A stretch of DNA of 33,025 nucleotides, from assembly GCA_964530165.1 (NCBI GenBank), contig CAZGYE010000025.1:1-33025 (forward strand), in the 5' to 3' direction. This document shows positions 8,179 through 15,916 of the stretch, piece after piece. Every line of letters starts with the position of its first letter. Position 1 is the first letter of the stretch. Below the pieces are notes generated by a model, which saw only the letters and a list, made by a program, of their open reading frames with translations, did not search any database and was not told the origin of the DNA. A program made the translations under genes and the position numbers. Source of the DNA: CAZGYE01 sp964530165. Its GTDB lineage: Bacteria; Planctomycetota; Planctomycetia; Planctomycetales; Planctomycetaceae.

Positions 8179-9525
8179 CTATCCTTCTCGCTCAATTTGG
8201 CTCAAGCTTTCCCGCAACAAAGGGCCGTACTCCGTTTTCCCGGGACAGACAAACGTGCACAGCGCCAGATCCTCTTCGTCAAGCTCCAAACACCCCAGAG
8301 CTTGCGCCGCTTCGGTGTCACCCACAATCAACGCGCGGAGCAAGTAGGTGGGGATCACGTCCAGCGGCATCACCTGCTCGTACATACCGATGGGGACCAT
8401 CGCCCGCTTGCTGCCGCCTGTCGACGTCGTAAAGCGAAAGCGTCGTTGGGCCGCAAACCATGCCGACGCAAAAACCGGCTTGACCGAAAACTTGTCGAAG
8501 CCGGGTGCATGCCAGCCCAGAAACTCCCGTTCGCGGCCTTCAGCCAACGCCGAGACCTGCAGGTGATAACGTCCCAAGTAAGCGAACGGTCCGACCGCCT
8601 GCCGACCGGAAAGAACACAGCCGGAAATCACGCGGTTCTCACTCTCCTCCAGGCCATCATGAACCAATTCTGCGATGCTGGCTCCCAGACGGGTCCGCAG
8701 CAGACGCGGCCTTCCCACCACCGGACCACCCAGCGAGATCGTCCGTTCCACAGGCAGCCGGCCGGTAACAAACAGCCTGCCGACGGCGATCACGTCCTGG
8801 TAGTTCAGAAACCAAACCGTCTTGCGATCACTGACCGGATCGAGGAAGTGGATGTGGGTTCCCGGCAAGCCCGCCGGATGCGGACCGTCGAACTCCTCGA
8901 CGGTGACGAAATCCAAATCGCTGCCGGGAATGACCACACCCGGTGCTTTGCAGAGAAACAACTGGCCGTCGGTCAGGTGGCGGATGACATCGAGACCATA
9001 GATGAATTCGGACTCGTTTTCGGCAATGATTCCTTCGGGCCGTGCGGCCAGCGGTCTGGTATCCAGGGCCGTGACGAAAATCGAGTGCGGCACCGACTCC
9101 GGCGGCGGCACTTTATTGAACGGCCGAGTCCTCAGCGCCGTCCACAACCCGGAAGCCACCAGGTTGTCGCGGACCTGCTCGCGCGTGAGCGCAGTCAGAT
9201 CGCTGTCTTGATACGACTGGAAGGATTCTTCCTCGTCGCCGTCGAGCTCGACCACCAGCGACTGAAAGACGCGTTTCGCCCCGCGGTTGACGGCGGCGAC
9301 GCGACCGCAACCGGGCGAGGTGTACCTCACGCCGGGCGTCTTCTTATCGGTGAACAACAGTTGGCCGAGCTTGACCGATTCCCCCTCCTTGACGGCCAGC
9401 GTCGGCTTCATACCGACGTAATCGTCACCGATCAGGGCCACCGATCGGATTTGCGGTTCCCAGTGGATTGTTTGTGTCGGCTCTCCCTCGATCGGAAGGT
9501 CCAGACCCTTTGTAATCGTGATCAT
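8179..9525 (-). CDS. nqrA: Na+-translocating NADH:quinone reductase subunit A
   Basis: The frame is open well upstream, but the family N-terminus MITITKGLDLPIEG begins at the ATG at 9525. This gives 448 aa, the usual NqrA length, so this start was chosen. Conserved segments include GVRYTSPGCGRVAAVNRGAKR, GTHIHFLDPV and DEEDLALCTFVCPGKTEY near the C-terminus. NqrA is a cytosolic subunit bound to NqrB that contributes to the quinone site. It is the first gene of the operon; a promoter should lie in 9526-9616 or upstream within lpdA. Confidence 0.96.
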   Translation of the reverse strand: MITITKGLDLPIEGEPTQTIHWEPQIRSVALIGDDYVGMKPTLAVKEGESVKLGQLLFTDKKTPGVRYTSPGCGRVAAVNRGAKRVFQSLVVELDGDEEESFQSYQDSDLTALTREQVRDNLVASGLWTALRTRPFNKVPPPESVPHSIFVTALDTRPLAARPEGIIAENESEFIYGLDVIRHLTDGQLFLCKAPGVVIPGSDLDFVTVEEFDGPHPAGLPGTHIHFLDPVSDRKTVWFLNYQDVIAVGRLFVTGRLPVERTISLGGPVVGRPRLLRTRLGASIAELVHDGLEESENRVISGCVLSGRQAVGPFAYLGRYHLQVSALAEGREREFLGWHAPGFDKFSVKPVFASAWFAAQRRFRFTTSTGGSKRAMVPIGMYEQVMPLDVIPTYLLRALIVGDTEAAQALGCLELDEEDLALCTFVCPGKTEYGPLLRESLSQIEREG

Positions 9526-9540
9526 CCCCAAGGCTCGCAG

Positions 9541-9628
9541 AGTCAAGTAAAAAGTAGAAAGTAGAAAGTCAAAAGGAAAAACGCAAGAAGACGCGGAGAC
9601 TTTTTCCGTTTCCTTTTTACTTTTTCCT
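9541..9628. repeat. A/T-tract repeat between lpdA and nqrA, possible terminator
   Basis: Purine-rich units (AAAAAGTAGAAAGTAGAAAG) at 9549-9569 are followed by an imperfect inverted copy. AGTCAAAAGGAAAAACG at 9567-9583 pairs, with bulges, with CGTTTCCTTTTTACT at 9607-9621. The stem covers the last codons and stop of lpdA and the leader of nqrA. It could end lpdA transcripts, but the tracts also resemble a dispersed intergenic repeat. Confidence 0.45.
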
Positions 9629-11038
9629 GACCAGGTGCGTTGCCTGACCAAGAAAGCCTTCGGCCGATTCCATGATCGTTTCCGACAGCGTCGGATGCGC
9701 GTGGACGCATTCGGCCAGATCACCGGCTGTGGCGGCCGTTTCCACGGCGAGCACCCCTTCGCCAATCAGCTCACCGGCGCCGACGCCCACGATCCCCATG
9801 CCGAGGACCTGCTGCGTCTCGGGATCGAAAACGAGCTTGGTCAATCCCTCGGTTCTCCCCAGAGTCTGCGCCCGCCCGCTGGCAGCCCAGGGGAAACGAA
9901 ACACCGTCACCTTCCGCCCGGCCGATTTCGCTTGTGTCTGGGTGAGGCCGCACCAGGCAAGCTCCGGGTCGGTGAAAACGACCGCCGGGACGGCGGCGTT
10001 GTCCGATTCGATCGTTTCACCAGCCAACGACCTCACGGCAACTTTCGCGTCTCGGGTCGCTTTGTGCGCCAGCATCAACCCGCCGGTCACGTCGCCGATC
10101 GCCAGAATGCTCGGATCGGCTGTGTGCTGACGTTTATCGACGAGAACGAAGCCACCTTCGTCCACTTGAACCCGCGTATTCTCCAGGCCGAGACCACCGC
10201 TGTTGGGCCGCCGACCGACGGCTACCAGCACACGGTCGAACACCTGTCGTGACTCGGCGCCGCCGCCCACCAGTTCGACGACGATTCCATCCGTTCCTGC
10301 GGTGAGGCTTGTGACCTCTGTGTTGACGTGAATCGCAGAAAAGACCCGTTCCAGACGTTTCTTCAAGGGGCCGACCAGGTCGCGATCGACACCGGGCAGC
10401 AAGCCCGGCGTCATCTCGACGAGGGTGACTTGTGCGCCAATCGCAGCGTACACAGTCCCCAGCTCCAGCCCGATGTATCCGCCGCCGATCACCAGCAGCC
10501 GCTGCGGAATGTCGGGCAGTTCCAGCGCAGCGGTCGAATCCATCACCCGCTCGTCACCGATCTCGAAAACAGGCGGGATGACGGGCAATGAGCCGGTTGC
10601 CAGAATGGCATGGTCGAATGTTAGTTGAGCAGCTTGATCGTTTCCGGCGCTGAGCGTCAGCGTGTTCGATCCGAGAAAACCGCCCCGGGCCTGAATCAGG
10701 TTCACGCCGCGCGCCCGGCAAAGCTGACTAAGGCCGCCGGTCAGCTTGCCGATGACCGCCGATTTCCACTCCCGCAGCTTGTCGAGATCGATGCTTGGCT
10801 TGCTGAAAGAGACTCCCCAATCGGCCGCATCGCTTGCCTCGTTGAGCAGCTTGGCAACGTGCAGCAACGCTTTCGACGGGATGCAGCCGCAGTTCAGACA
10901 GACGCCGCCCGGCCTCTCTCGATCATCGATCAAGCTGACGCTCATTCCGCGGTCGGCAGCCGCGAACGCCGCGGGGTATCCGCCCGGTCCACCGCCGAGC
11001 ACAGCAAGTTTCGGTTGTTCGTTCGCCGTTTGTGCCAT
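9617..11038 (-). CDS. lpdA: Dihydrolipoyl dehydrogenase (E3)
   Basis: 473 aa from the ATG at 11038 (MAQTANEQPKLAVLGGGPGG). An in-frame upstream ATG adds 20 residues that do not look conserved. FAD motif GGGPGGYPAAFAAADRG, redox-active disulfide CLNCGCIPSKALL, NAD motif VIGGGYIGLELG and the C-terminal HAHPTLSETIMESAEG with the catalytic His-Glu region are all present. The active site reads C-L-N-C-G-C, so a third cysteine stands where most family members have Val. E3 reoxidises dihydrolipoamide in 2-oxoacid dehydrogenase and glycine cleavage complexes. No E1 or E2 gene is adjacent; the upstream flank is the gapped repeat array. Confidence 0.95.
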   Translation of the reverse strand: MAQTANEQPKLAVLGGGPGGYPAAFAAADRGMSVSLIDDRERPGGVCLNCGCIPSKALLHVAKLLNEASDAADWGVSFSKPSIDLDKLREWKSAVIGKLTGGLSQLCRARGVNLIQARGGFLGSNTLTLSAGNDQAAQLTFDHAILATGSLPVIPPVFEIGDERVMDSTAALELPDIPQRLLVIGGGYIGLELGTVYAAIGAQVTLVEMTPGLLPGVDRDLVGPLKKRLERVFSAIHVNTEVTSLTAGTDGIVVELVGGGAESRQVFDRVLVAVGRRPNSGGLGLENTRVQVDEGGFVLVDKRQHTADPSILAIGDVTGGLMLAHKATRDAKVAVRSLAGETIESDNAAVPAVVFTDPELAWCGLTQTQAKSAGRKVTVFRFPWAASGRAQTLGRTEGLTKLVFDPETQQVLGMGIVGVGAGELIGEGVLAVETAATAGDLAECVHAHPTLSETIMESAEGFLGQATHLVRKK

Positions 11039-11173
11039 GGCATCCACACCCCATTTGACGGTTGAAAGTGATCCGCGGGCGTCCGCGACGGCGAGCAATG
11101 ATTTGAAGAGCTTTGTGGGGCAGGCTTTCTAGCCTGCCATTGCCGATCGGCAGGCTTTCTGGCCTGCCATTGC

Positions 11174-11273
11174 NNNNNNNNNNNNNNNNNNNNNNNNNNN
11201 NNNNNNNNNNNNNNNNNNNNNNNNNNNNNNNNNNNNNNNNNNNNNNNNNNNNNNNNNNNNNNNNNNNNNNNNN
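11174..11273. other. Assembly gap of 100 N
   Basis: One hundred undetermined bases, the conventional length for a gap of unknown size, inside the repeat array. Frames crossing it are meaningless. Confidence 0.99.
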
Positions 11274-11303
11274 GGCAGGCTTTCTAGCCTGCCATTGCCG
11301 ATC

Positions 11304-11403
11304 NNNNNNNNNNNNNNNNNNNNNNNNNNNNNNNNNNNNNNNNNNNNNNNNNNNNNNNNNNNNNNNNNNNNNNNNNNNNNNNNNNNNNNNNNNNNNNNNN
11401 NNN
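11304..11403. other. Second assembly gap of 100 N
   Basis: A second run of exactly 100 undetermined bases, 30 bp after the first and again bounded by palindrome units. Confidence 0.99.
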
Positions 11404-11518
11404 GGCAGGCTTTCTGGCCTGCCATTGCTGATCGGCAGGCTTTCTGGCCTGCCATTGCTGATCGGCAGGCTTTCTGGCCTGCCATTGCCGATCGGCAGGC
11501 TAGAAAGCCTGCCCCACA

Positions 11519-11926
11519 CTCACTGGACGCCAACGGCACGTCTTTCTTATCGAACGGATAACGTCCCGACAAGGCTCCGCTCGGAAGGAGAAAACTGTCG
11601 CGTATTGTCGACTCGATTCTCATCGATTTTGCGAAACCTGCCTGACTCGGCATGTCGCCATAAAGTATTTCCACATAGTCTGTTACGTAATTGAGTTGAG
11701 GAATGTTCTGGGAATCGCATTATTTTTAACATTTACAGTTGTCAAAAGTGTTGAATTTCGTCATAAACAGAGTAGCAACCGCAACGAGCAAGACAGCGTG
11801 AATGGGAAATTTTCCAGCACCTGTTTGCCGAGCGGTTTTCATTGGCGCAATTATATATCAGTATTGCTCATATGTAGGTATATTGTTACTCTGGATTCTG
11901 CCACATTTGAATGAGGACGGTTAACA
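11519..11926 (+). promoter_or_regulatory. AT-rich leader of the sigma factor gene
   Basis: About 400 bp without a convincing gene. From about 11640 to 11905 the sequence is clearly richer in A and T than the rest of the window (for example CGCAATTATATATCAG and TATGTAGGTATATTGTTAC at 11850-11889). It probably holds the sigma gene's promoter and perhaps upstream binding sites. I cannot assign exact -35/-10 boxes. GAGGA at 11913-11917 is a well-placed Shine-Dalgarno for the ATG at 11927. Confidence 0.5.
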
Positions 11927-12931
11927 ATGCCACCAGCAATTCTCGAATGTCCGCCCAGCGAGGAGCTCACCTGCCCGGCAACCGCGCCGTGGGACGAAGA
12001 ACAATTTTTGCCGGAGTTTGAGGAAGACGAATACGCTCAGTTTGACATCGAACGGGACCGGGCCGAGCGGATTCTCGCCACGAAGATCGAGTTCATGCCG
12101 AGCCCGGCGTTCGATGCAGACGACGCCGACGATGAGTTTCTGGGCCAGTTGTCCTCGTCAACGGCCAACGGCGTCAACGGCAAGAGCATGCCGACAGCGC
12201 CGCGTGGAACACCACCGTACCTGGCGGCGCTGTATTCGATCCCACTGCTGACCAGGGAACAGGAGCAGCACCTGTTCCGCAAGATGAACTACCTGAAGTA
12301 CCGCGCGCACGTCTTGCGGGAACGGTTGGATCCTGATTGGCCCCAGACGGCGTTACTCGACCAGATCGAAACACTGCTCTCCGATGCGTTGGCCGTGCGC
12401 AACCAGATTGTGCAGGCGAACCTGCGACTGGTCGTGTCAATTGCGAAGAAGCTTGTCGACCATGCGAACAGCTTCGAGGAGTTGGTCAGTGACGGCAATC
12501 TTCCTTTGATACGGGCCGTCGAGATTTTTGATTTCGATCGAGGCACGCGGTTCAGCACGTATGCCACTTGGGCGATTCGGAACAGCCTGTACCGGTCGGC
12601 GCCTCGCAACCGGCGGCATCGAAAACGTTTTGCCACCGGCAACGAGATCGTTTTCGAGTCGGGAGCCGACGATCGCCCCTCATTACAGGGGCAGGAAAAC
12701 TACCATCGGGAACTGCAGACGGCAGTGAAACGCATGCTGTCTGGGCTCGATGCCCGCGATCAGGCGATTGTCGTTTCCCGTTTCGGACTGGGCGAAAGCG
12801 ACCGGGCGCATCGGTTCCGCGAGATCGCCGCCCGTTTGAATATCAGCACCGAACGCGTTCGGCAGTTGCTGAACCGCTCATTGATCGAACTGCGGGAGAT
12901 GGCCGACAAAGAGCAGGTCGAGCTGGCGTGA
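11927..12931 (+). CDS. RNA polymerase sigma-70 family factor, SigA/RpoD-like but without region 3
   Basis: 334 aa. Acidic N-terminus (about 1-90), region 1.2 (PPYLAALYSIPLLTREQEQ, 96-114), region 2 (VQANLRLVVSIAKKLV...DRGTRFSTYATWAIRNSL, 162-221), basic linker (APRNRRHRKRF) and region 4 with an HTH (LDARDQAIVVSRFGLGE...NISTERVRQLLNRSL, 274-319). Region 3 appears absent or very short. The core-binding and -10-melting block differs from housekeeping sigmas: GNLPLIRAVEIFDFDRG for the usual GNIGLMRAVEKFDPDRG, and TWAIRNS for TWWIRQA. It is probably an alternative (group 2/3) sigma directing RNA polymerase to a subset of promoters. It stands alone on the plus strand between minus-strand operons. 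Confidence 0.88.
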   Translation: MPPAILECPPSEELTCPATAPWDEEQFLPEFEEDEYAQFDIERDRAERILATKIEFMPSPAFDADDADDEFLGQLSSSTANGVNGKSMPTAPRGTPPYLAALYSIPLLTREQEQHLFRKMNYLKYRAHVLRERLDPDWPQTALLDQIETLLSDALAVRNQIVQANLRLVVSIAKKLVDHANSFEELVSDGNLPLIRAVEIFDFDRGTRFSTYATWAIRNSLYRSAPRNRRHRKRFATGNEIVFESGADDRPSLQGQENYHRELQTAVKRMLSGLDARDQAIVVSRFGLGESDRAHRFREIAARLNISTERVRQLLNRSLIELREMADKEQVELA

Positions 12932-12957
12932 AAAAGCAGCCCTCGCTAGCCCGGATC

Positions 12958-13127
12958 ATTCACCGCCAAGTCGCCAAGGACGCGCCAAGCGTTTGTGAGA
13001 TCTGACATTGCACTCTTCAGCGGTCAACAGTGTGTTCCGAACAGGAAGCGAACGACAGTTACCCCAACATTCTTTGTCATTTGACGTTACGGTCTTTGTC
13101 ATCTTGGCGTCTTGGCGGTTGATGAAT
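12958..13127. repeat. Inverted pair of CCGCCAAG-type repeats downstream of the sigma gene
   Basis: ACCGCCAAGTCGCCAAGGAC (12962-12981, whole copy 12958-12990) and the oppositely oriented ATCTTGGCGTCTTGGCGG (13101-13118, whole copy 13100-13127) are copies of one short intergenic repeat built of CGCCAAG units. They flank about 110 bp of unassigned sequence between the convergent ends of the sigma and Minf_1886-type genes. I see no other signal in this gap. Confidence 0.65.
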
Positions 13128-13189
13128 AATCCCGGCGAGCGCTTCGGGCTGGTGTGGGTGTTGTGATCGCGGGGGCGAGAAGCGCGTGT

Positions 13190-13588
13190 TTACCGGCGGA
13201 ACGCTTCCGTGGTGTCGATGTGGTACTGACGATCGAAGACGTCTTCGAAATCATAGATGTCAAAGAAGTCCTCCAGTTGGTCGCGTTCGGTCTTGCGCAT
13301 CTCTCCACGTTCGATCAGTTCAAATACAACTCGGCCAAAATCGCCGGTGCCGTGCACGCCCCAGTGACGAAAGACGGTGGTCGCCATCAGCCCAAACTGC
13401 TCGGCGCCCAGCCTGCGGATGCCTTCGAGCAGCTCCGGGCCGGAGATGTGCGATTCTTCGTCTTCCGGCCCACATGCGGCGGTCCGTTCGAGTTGCTGTT
13501 GCGTGTAGCGCAGTGCTGCGAACACAAACGCGTACGTATTGTGATGGTATCGCAAACGATGAGTGGTCGTGTTGCTGGCGGTAGTCAT
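13190..13588 (-). CDS. Minf_1886-type conserved protein (Planctomycetes/Verrucomicrobia family), function unknown
   Basis: 132 aa from the ATG at 13588 (MTTASNTTTHRLRYHH); the longer frame from 13687 reads through non-conserved sequence. The core YHHNTYAFVFAALRYTQQQL, ISGPELLEGIRRLGAEQFG, TVFRHWGVHGTGDFGRVVFE and EDFFDIYDFEDVF matches, from memory, a small family largely restricted to Planctomycetes and Verrucomicrobia. It is soluble, without signal peptide or known catalytic motif. It follows ricT by 105 nt on the same strand and may be the last gene of the lip-holB-ricT operon. Confidence 0.72.
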   Translation of the reverse strand: MTTASNTTTHRLRYHHNTYAFVFAALRYTQQQLERTAACGPEDEESHISGPELLEGIRRLGAEQFGLMATTVFRHWGVHGTGDFGRVVFELIERGEMRKTERDQLEDFFDIYDFEDVFDRQYHIDTTEAFRR

Positions 13589-13693
13589 CGTAGGAATGCA
13601 TCCGGGGGATAACGGATTGAAACTGTTCCGGGTACTCAAAATGTCCCTATTCACACCATACCAAGTTCGCGGCCAATGGCAATCCAAGTTTCT

Positions 13694-14524
13694 TCACTGT
13701 GCACGTGCACCTTTTTTAACGACTGTGAGAACATCGCGCTCGTCAGTCAGCAGATGCCTTCCGTCGTCGTATTCGACGAGGATTTTGCGGGCCAGTATCT
13801 CCTGACCAATCACCTTGCCTTGGCCTTGCTGCGTGACGACGGTGTTCCCGACAGACGGCAACTCACGCCGGTGTTTTTCGTACGTATTGTACTCATAGCG
13901 CAGGCAACATTTCAATCGGCCGCACCGCCCGGAGATTTTGGAGGGATCGAGCGTTGCCTTCTGCACTTTGGCCATCTTCATTGCAACGGGAGGCATTTCG
14001 CACAAATGAGTATTGCAGCAGACCGGCTTGCCACAGTCCCCGTAGTCGGCCAGCAGCTTGGCCTCGTCGCGGACCCCGATTTGCCGCATTTCGATCCGCG
14101 TGCGATACCGCTTGGCCAGCGCCTTGACCAGTTCGCGAAAATCGACCCGTTTCTCGGCCAGGTAGTAGAAAATCAGGCGTTCGCCGCCGAAGAGATGTTC
14201 CACGTCAACCAGTTGCATCTGCAGCTTGCGCTGCCGAATCATCTCACCACAGCCCTCGAACTCTCGGCATTGGGCCTGGTAGACGTCGTCGAGTTTCCGG
14301 TGATCCGCCTCTGACGCAAGGCGAAGGATCCTTCCCTTCCCGTCCTTGGCCCCGAGGTAGTCGCGGGTGGATGCACTCGCCGAACAGAGCACCTCGCCCC
14401 ACTCAACGCCGCGGTCGCTGCGCACAACGACCGCTGCATGCCTGGCGTATTGTTGTGGTCCCTTGGCGGAAAACTCACCGATGTTCCGTGTGGCGCCGTA
14501 GCGCACGATATACTCTGTTCCCAT
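13694..14524 (-). CDS. ricT: PSP1 domain protein, RicT/YaaT-like
   Basis: 276 aa. The PSP1 C-terminal domain contains LIFYYLAEKRVDFRELVKAL and the cysteine pattern CGKPVCCNTHLC...CGRLKCCLRYEY typical of RicT. In Bacillus, RicT with RicA and RicF forms an Fe-S containing complex that modulates RNase Y. The holB-ricT order seen here is the same as holB-yaaT in Firmicutes. The cysteine-rich motif supports cluster binding in this homologue too (inference). The C-terminus is short and basic (VVKKGARAQ). Confidence 0.88.
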   Translation of the reverse strand: MGTEYIVRYGATRNIGEFSAKGPQQYARHAAVVVRSDRGVEWGEVLCSASASTRDYLGAKDGKGRILRLASEADHRKLDDVYQAQCREFEGCGEMIRQRKLQMQLVDVEHLFGGERLIFYYLAEKRVDFRELVKALAKRYRTRIEMRQIGVRDEAKLLADYGDCGKPVCCNTHLCEMPPVAMKMAKVQKATLDPSKISGRCGRLKCCLRYEYNTYEKHRRELPSVGNTVVTQQGQGKVIGQEILARKILVEYDDGRHLLTDERDVLTVVKKGARAQ

Positions 14525-14605
14525 AGGAACAAGGCCTTCTGATTAACAGTCTGAACAGATGGTGGATTCATTATATCCAGAGAGGGTGGGTCTGCGCCAA
14601 GTGGC

Positions 14606-15673
14606 CTACCTGTTGACGGCCGAACGGCCGATGCGCCCCAGTGCATCAAGAAGGCCTTCCAGACACAGTGCAACCGGCATGTGCCGTTCCAGTTGATGCG
14701 CCGCCACGCTGCAGCGGTCGAACCATTCCATGACCAGCTCCAAATCGTCGGCAGACGCTCTTTGGAAGCGGGCGGCAAATTCCTGAACTTGCTGGATGGG
14801 CGTCCCGCGGCTGTCACCGGCAAGTTCCAGCGCCGCCCGGCGGTAAAACTCAATCGCAAAACGGACGAGCCATCCCGCCCCCTCTCGCTGAGTCGCGGCC
14901 TCGCCGCCCAACTGCTCCAGCCCCTCGATCATTTGCCGGGCGGTTGAGAGGCTGTTGAAGTGCTCGGCGGCCAGGCCATCGTACAACGACTCGCGCAGCC
15001 CTCGCAGGGCCGGGTCGAGCAGTTGACCGGCCACCGTCAGACTTCCCCCACTCAGCGCGGCCACCGATTCCGCTTCACGGCGCTCCTCAACGAGTTCCAG
15101 CTCCACCAGAAGATCGGCTACGTCCCCTTCCGGCAACGCGGCAAAGCGTACCTGCTGGCAGCGCGAGCGAATGGTCGGCAGGAGTCCGTCCGCTGTTGTC
15201 GCGATCAGAATCAGCAGCGAATGGGGAGGCGGCTCTTCGAGGGTCTTCAGCAGCGCGTTGGCGCTCTCGGCGTTCATCAGGTTTGTGTCGTCGATGACGG
15301 CGATTTTTCGTCCACCCGCCATCGGCCGTAACGACAACTCGTAACAAAGCCCCTCTCTGCCGCGCCGCTCCTTCGAACCGGCGAACACCTCGATGGGCAA
15401 TACGTTCTTGCCTTCCGGACAGCCAACGAGAAAGAAATCAGGATGCGTCCCGGCCCGCATTTGCCGGCAGGCGGAACATTCACCGCACGCCTCGAGTTCC
15501 ACATCCTCAAATCGCTGGCACAACAAACATTGTGCCAACGACCGAGCGAACAGCTTTTTCCCGATTCCCTGCGGTCCCACGAACAGGTATGCGTGCGCCA
15601 AACGACCTCGCTCGATTGAGCGGCGGAATCGGTTGAGCGGCTCGCCGGCCCCGCGAATCGTTTCCCAGTTCAT
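14606..15673 (-). CDS. holB: DNA polymerase III subunit delta'
   Basis: 355 aa clamp-loader subunit of the AAA+ family. Walker A-like YLFVGPQGIGKKLFA (about residues 30-44), a zinc-finger cysteine set CLLC...CGECSAC, DDTNLMNAESANALLKTLEEPP (Walker B/sensor region) and IRSRCQQVRF (sensor 1/SRC motif) are all present. Delta' cooperates with delta and tau/gamma to load the beta clamp during replication. Its ATG overlaps the stop of the lipoyl-like gene (ATGA), so the two are translationally coupled although no functional link is known. Confidence 0.93.
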   Translation of the reverse strand: MNWETIRGAGEPLNRFRRSIERGRLAHAYLFVGPQGIGKKLFARSLAQCLLCQRFEDVELEACGECSACRQMRAGTHPDFFLVGCPEGKNVLPIEVFAGSKERRGREGLCYELSLRPMAGGRKIAVIDDTNLMNAESANALLKTLEEPPPHSLLILIATTADGLLPTIRSRCQQVRFAALPEGDVADLLVELELVEERREAESVAALSGGSLTVAGQLLDPALRGLRESLYDGLAAEHFNSLSTARQMIEGLEQLGGEAATQREGAGWLVRFAIEFYRRAALELAGDSRGTPIQQVQEFAARFQRASADDLELVMEWFDRCSVAAHQLERHMPVALCLEGLLDALGRIGRSAVNR

Positions 15674-15912
15674 GGACTCTCCTCGATCCAGCCCAAAACC
15701 TTGCCTGGAGCAATCTCGGAGTCTAACGGCTTTTCGATGCGGGTGATCACTCCGGCTGCGAGGGACGAGACGTCAAACGTCATCCCACGCACGAGGACTT
15801 CCACCACACGGTCGCCCACCTCGACGGCATCGCCCGGGTCGACCAGCCAGGCGCTCACCCGGATCGTCTCGTCGCCGGTACACAACTCTGGAAGTAGAAT
15901 TGCCGTCGCCAT
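15670..15912 (-). CDS. Small lipoyl/biotinyl-like domain protein lacking the modifiable lysine
   Basis: 80 aa from the ATG at 15912; the frame is open further upstream but overlaps lipA. The whole protein is one lipoyl-type domain: MATAILLPEL, VSAWLVDPGDAVEVGDRVVE, SLAAGVITRI and APGKVLGWIEE. At the hairpin where E2 and biotin carriers have DKA or MKM, this one reads VLVRGMTFDV, so Gly stands in place of the lipoylated lysine. It cannot carry lipoate in the usual way. It sits 4 nt after lipA and overlaps holB, inside an operon of lipoate-synthesis genes. It could be a lipoyl-synthase partner or a decoy; the function is not known. Confidence 0.8.
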   Translation of the reverse strand: MATAILLPELCTGDETIRVSAWLVDPGDAVEVGDRVVEVLVRGMTFDVSSLAAGVITRIEKPLDSEIAPGKVLGWIEESP

Positions 15913-15916
15913 CGGT

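Larger units (their letters stand above)
11114..11518. repeat. Tandem array of the palindromic REP-like element, broken by two assembly gaps
   Basis: 30-bp units made of a 20-nt palindrome (GGCAGGCTTTCTGGCCTGCC or its TAGCC variant) plus ATTGCCGATC or ATTGCTGATC. Units are visible at 11119, 11149, 11274, 11404, 11434, 11464 and 11494; the last one is inverted. The array opens with TGTGGGG and closes with CCCCACA, so it has the same mirror-image ends as the 60-bp copy at 845-904. It appears to have grown by internal duplication. The true copy number is unknown. Confidence 0.9.

Noticed and set aside
1111..9564. Very long plus-strand frames (hundreds of codons) opposite lhgO, apbE and the nqr genes
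   Set aside because: They are antisense to well-identified genes in high-GC DNA, lack recognisable domains and have biased composition.
9617..11038. Extra cysteine in the lpdA active site (CLNCGC) as a sign of new chemistry
   Set aside because: The canonical Cys pair is intact and this position varies in the family, so it is probably neutral.
11114..11518. Array of 30-bp repeats resembling CRISPR
   Set aside because: The linkers are near-identical 10-mers rather than unique spacers, units are self-palindromic, the last is inverted, and no cas genes are near.
11696..11914. 72-codon frame upstream of the sigma gene
   Set aside because: Lies in AT-rich leader DNA, has no Shine-Dalgarno and no plausible protein features; better explained as regulatory DNA.
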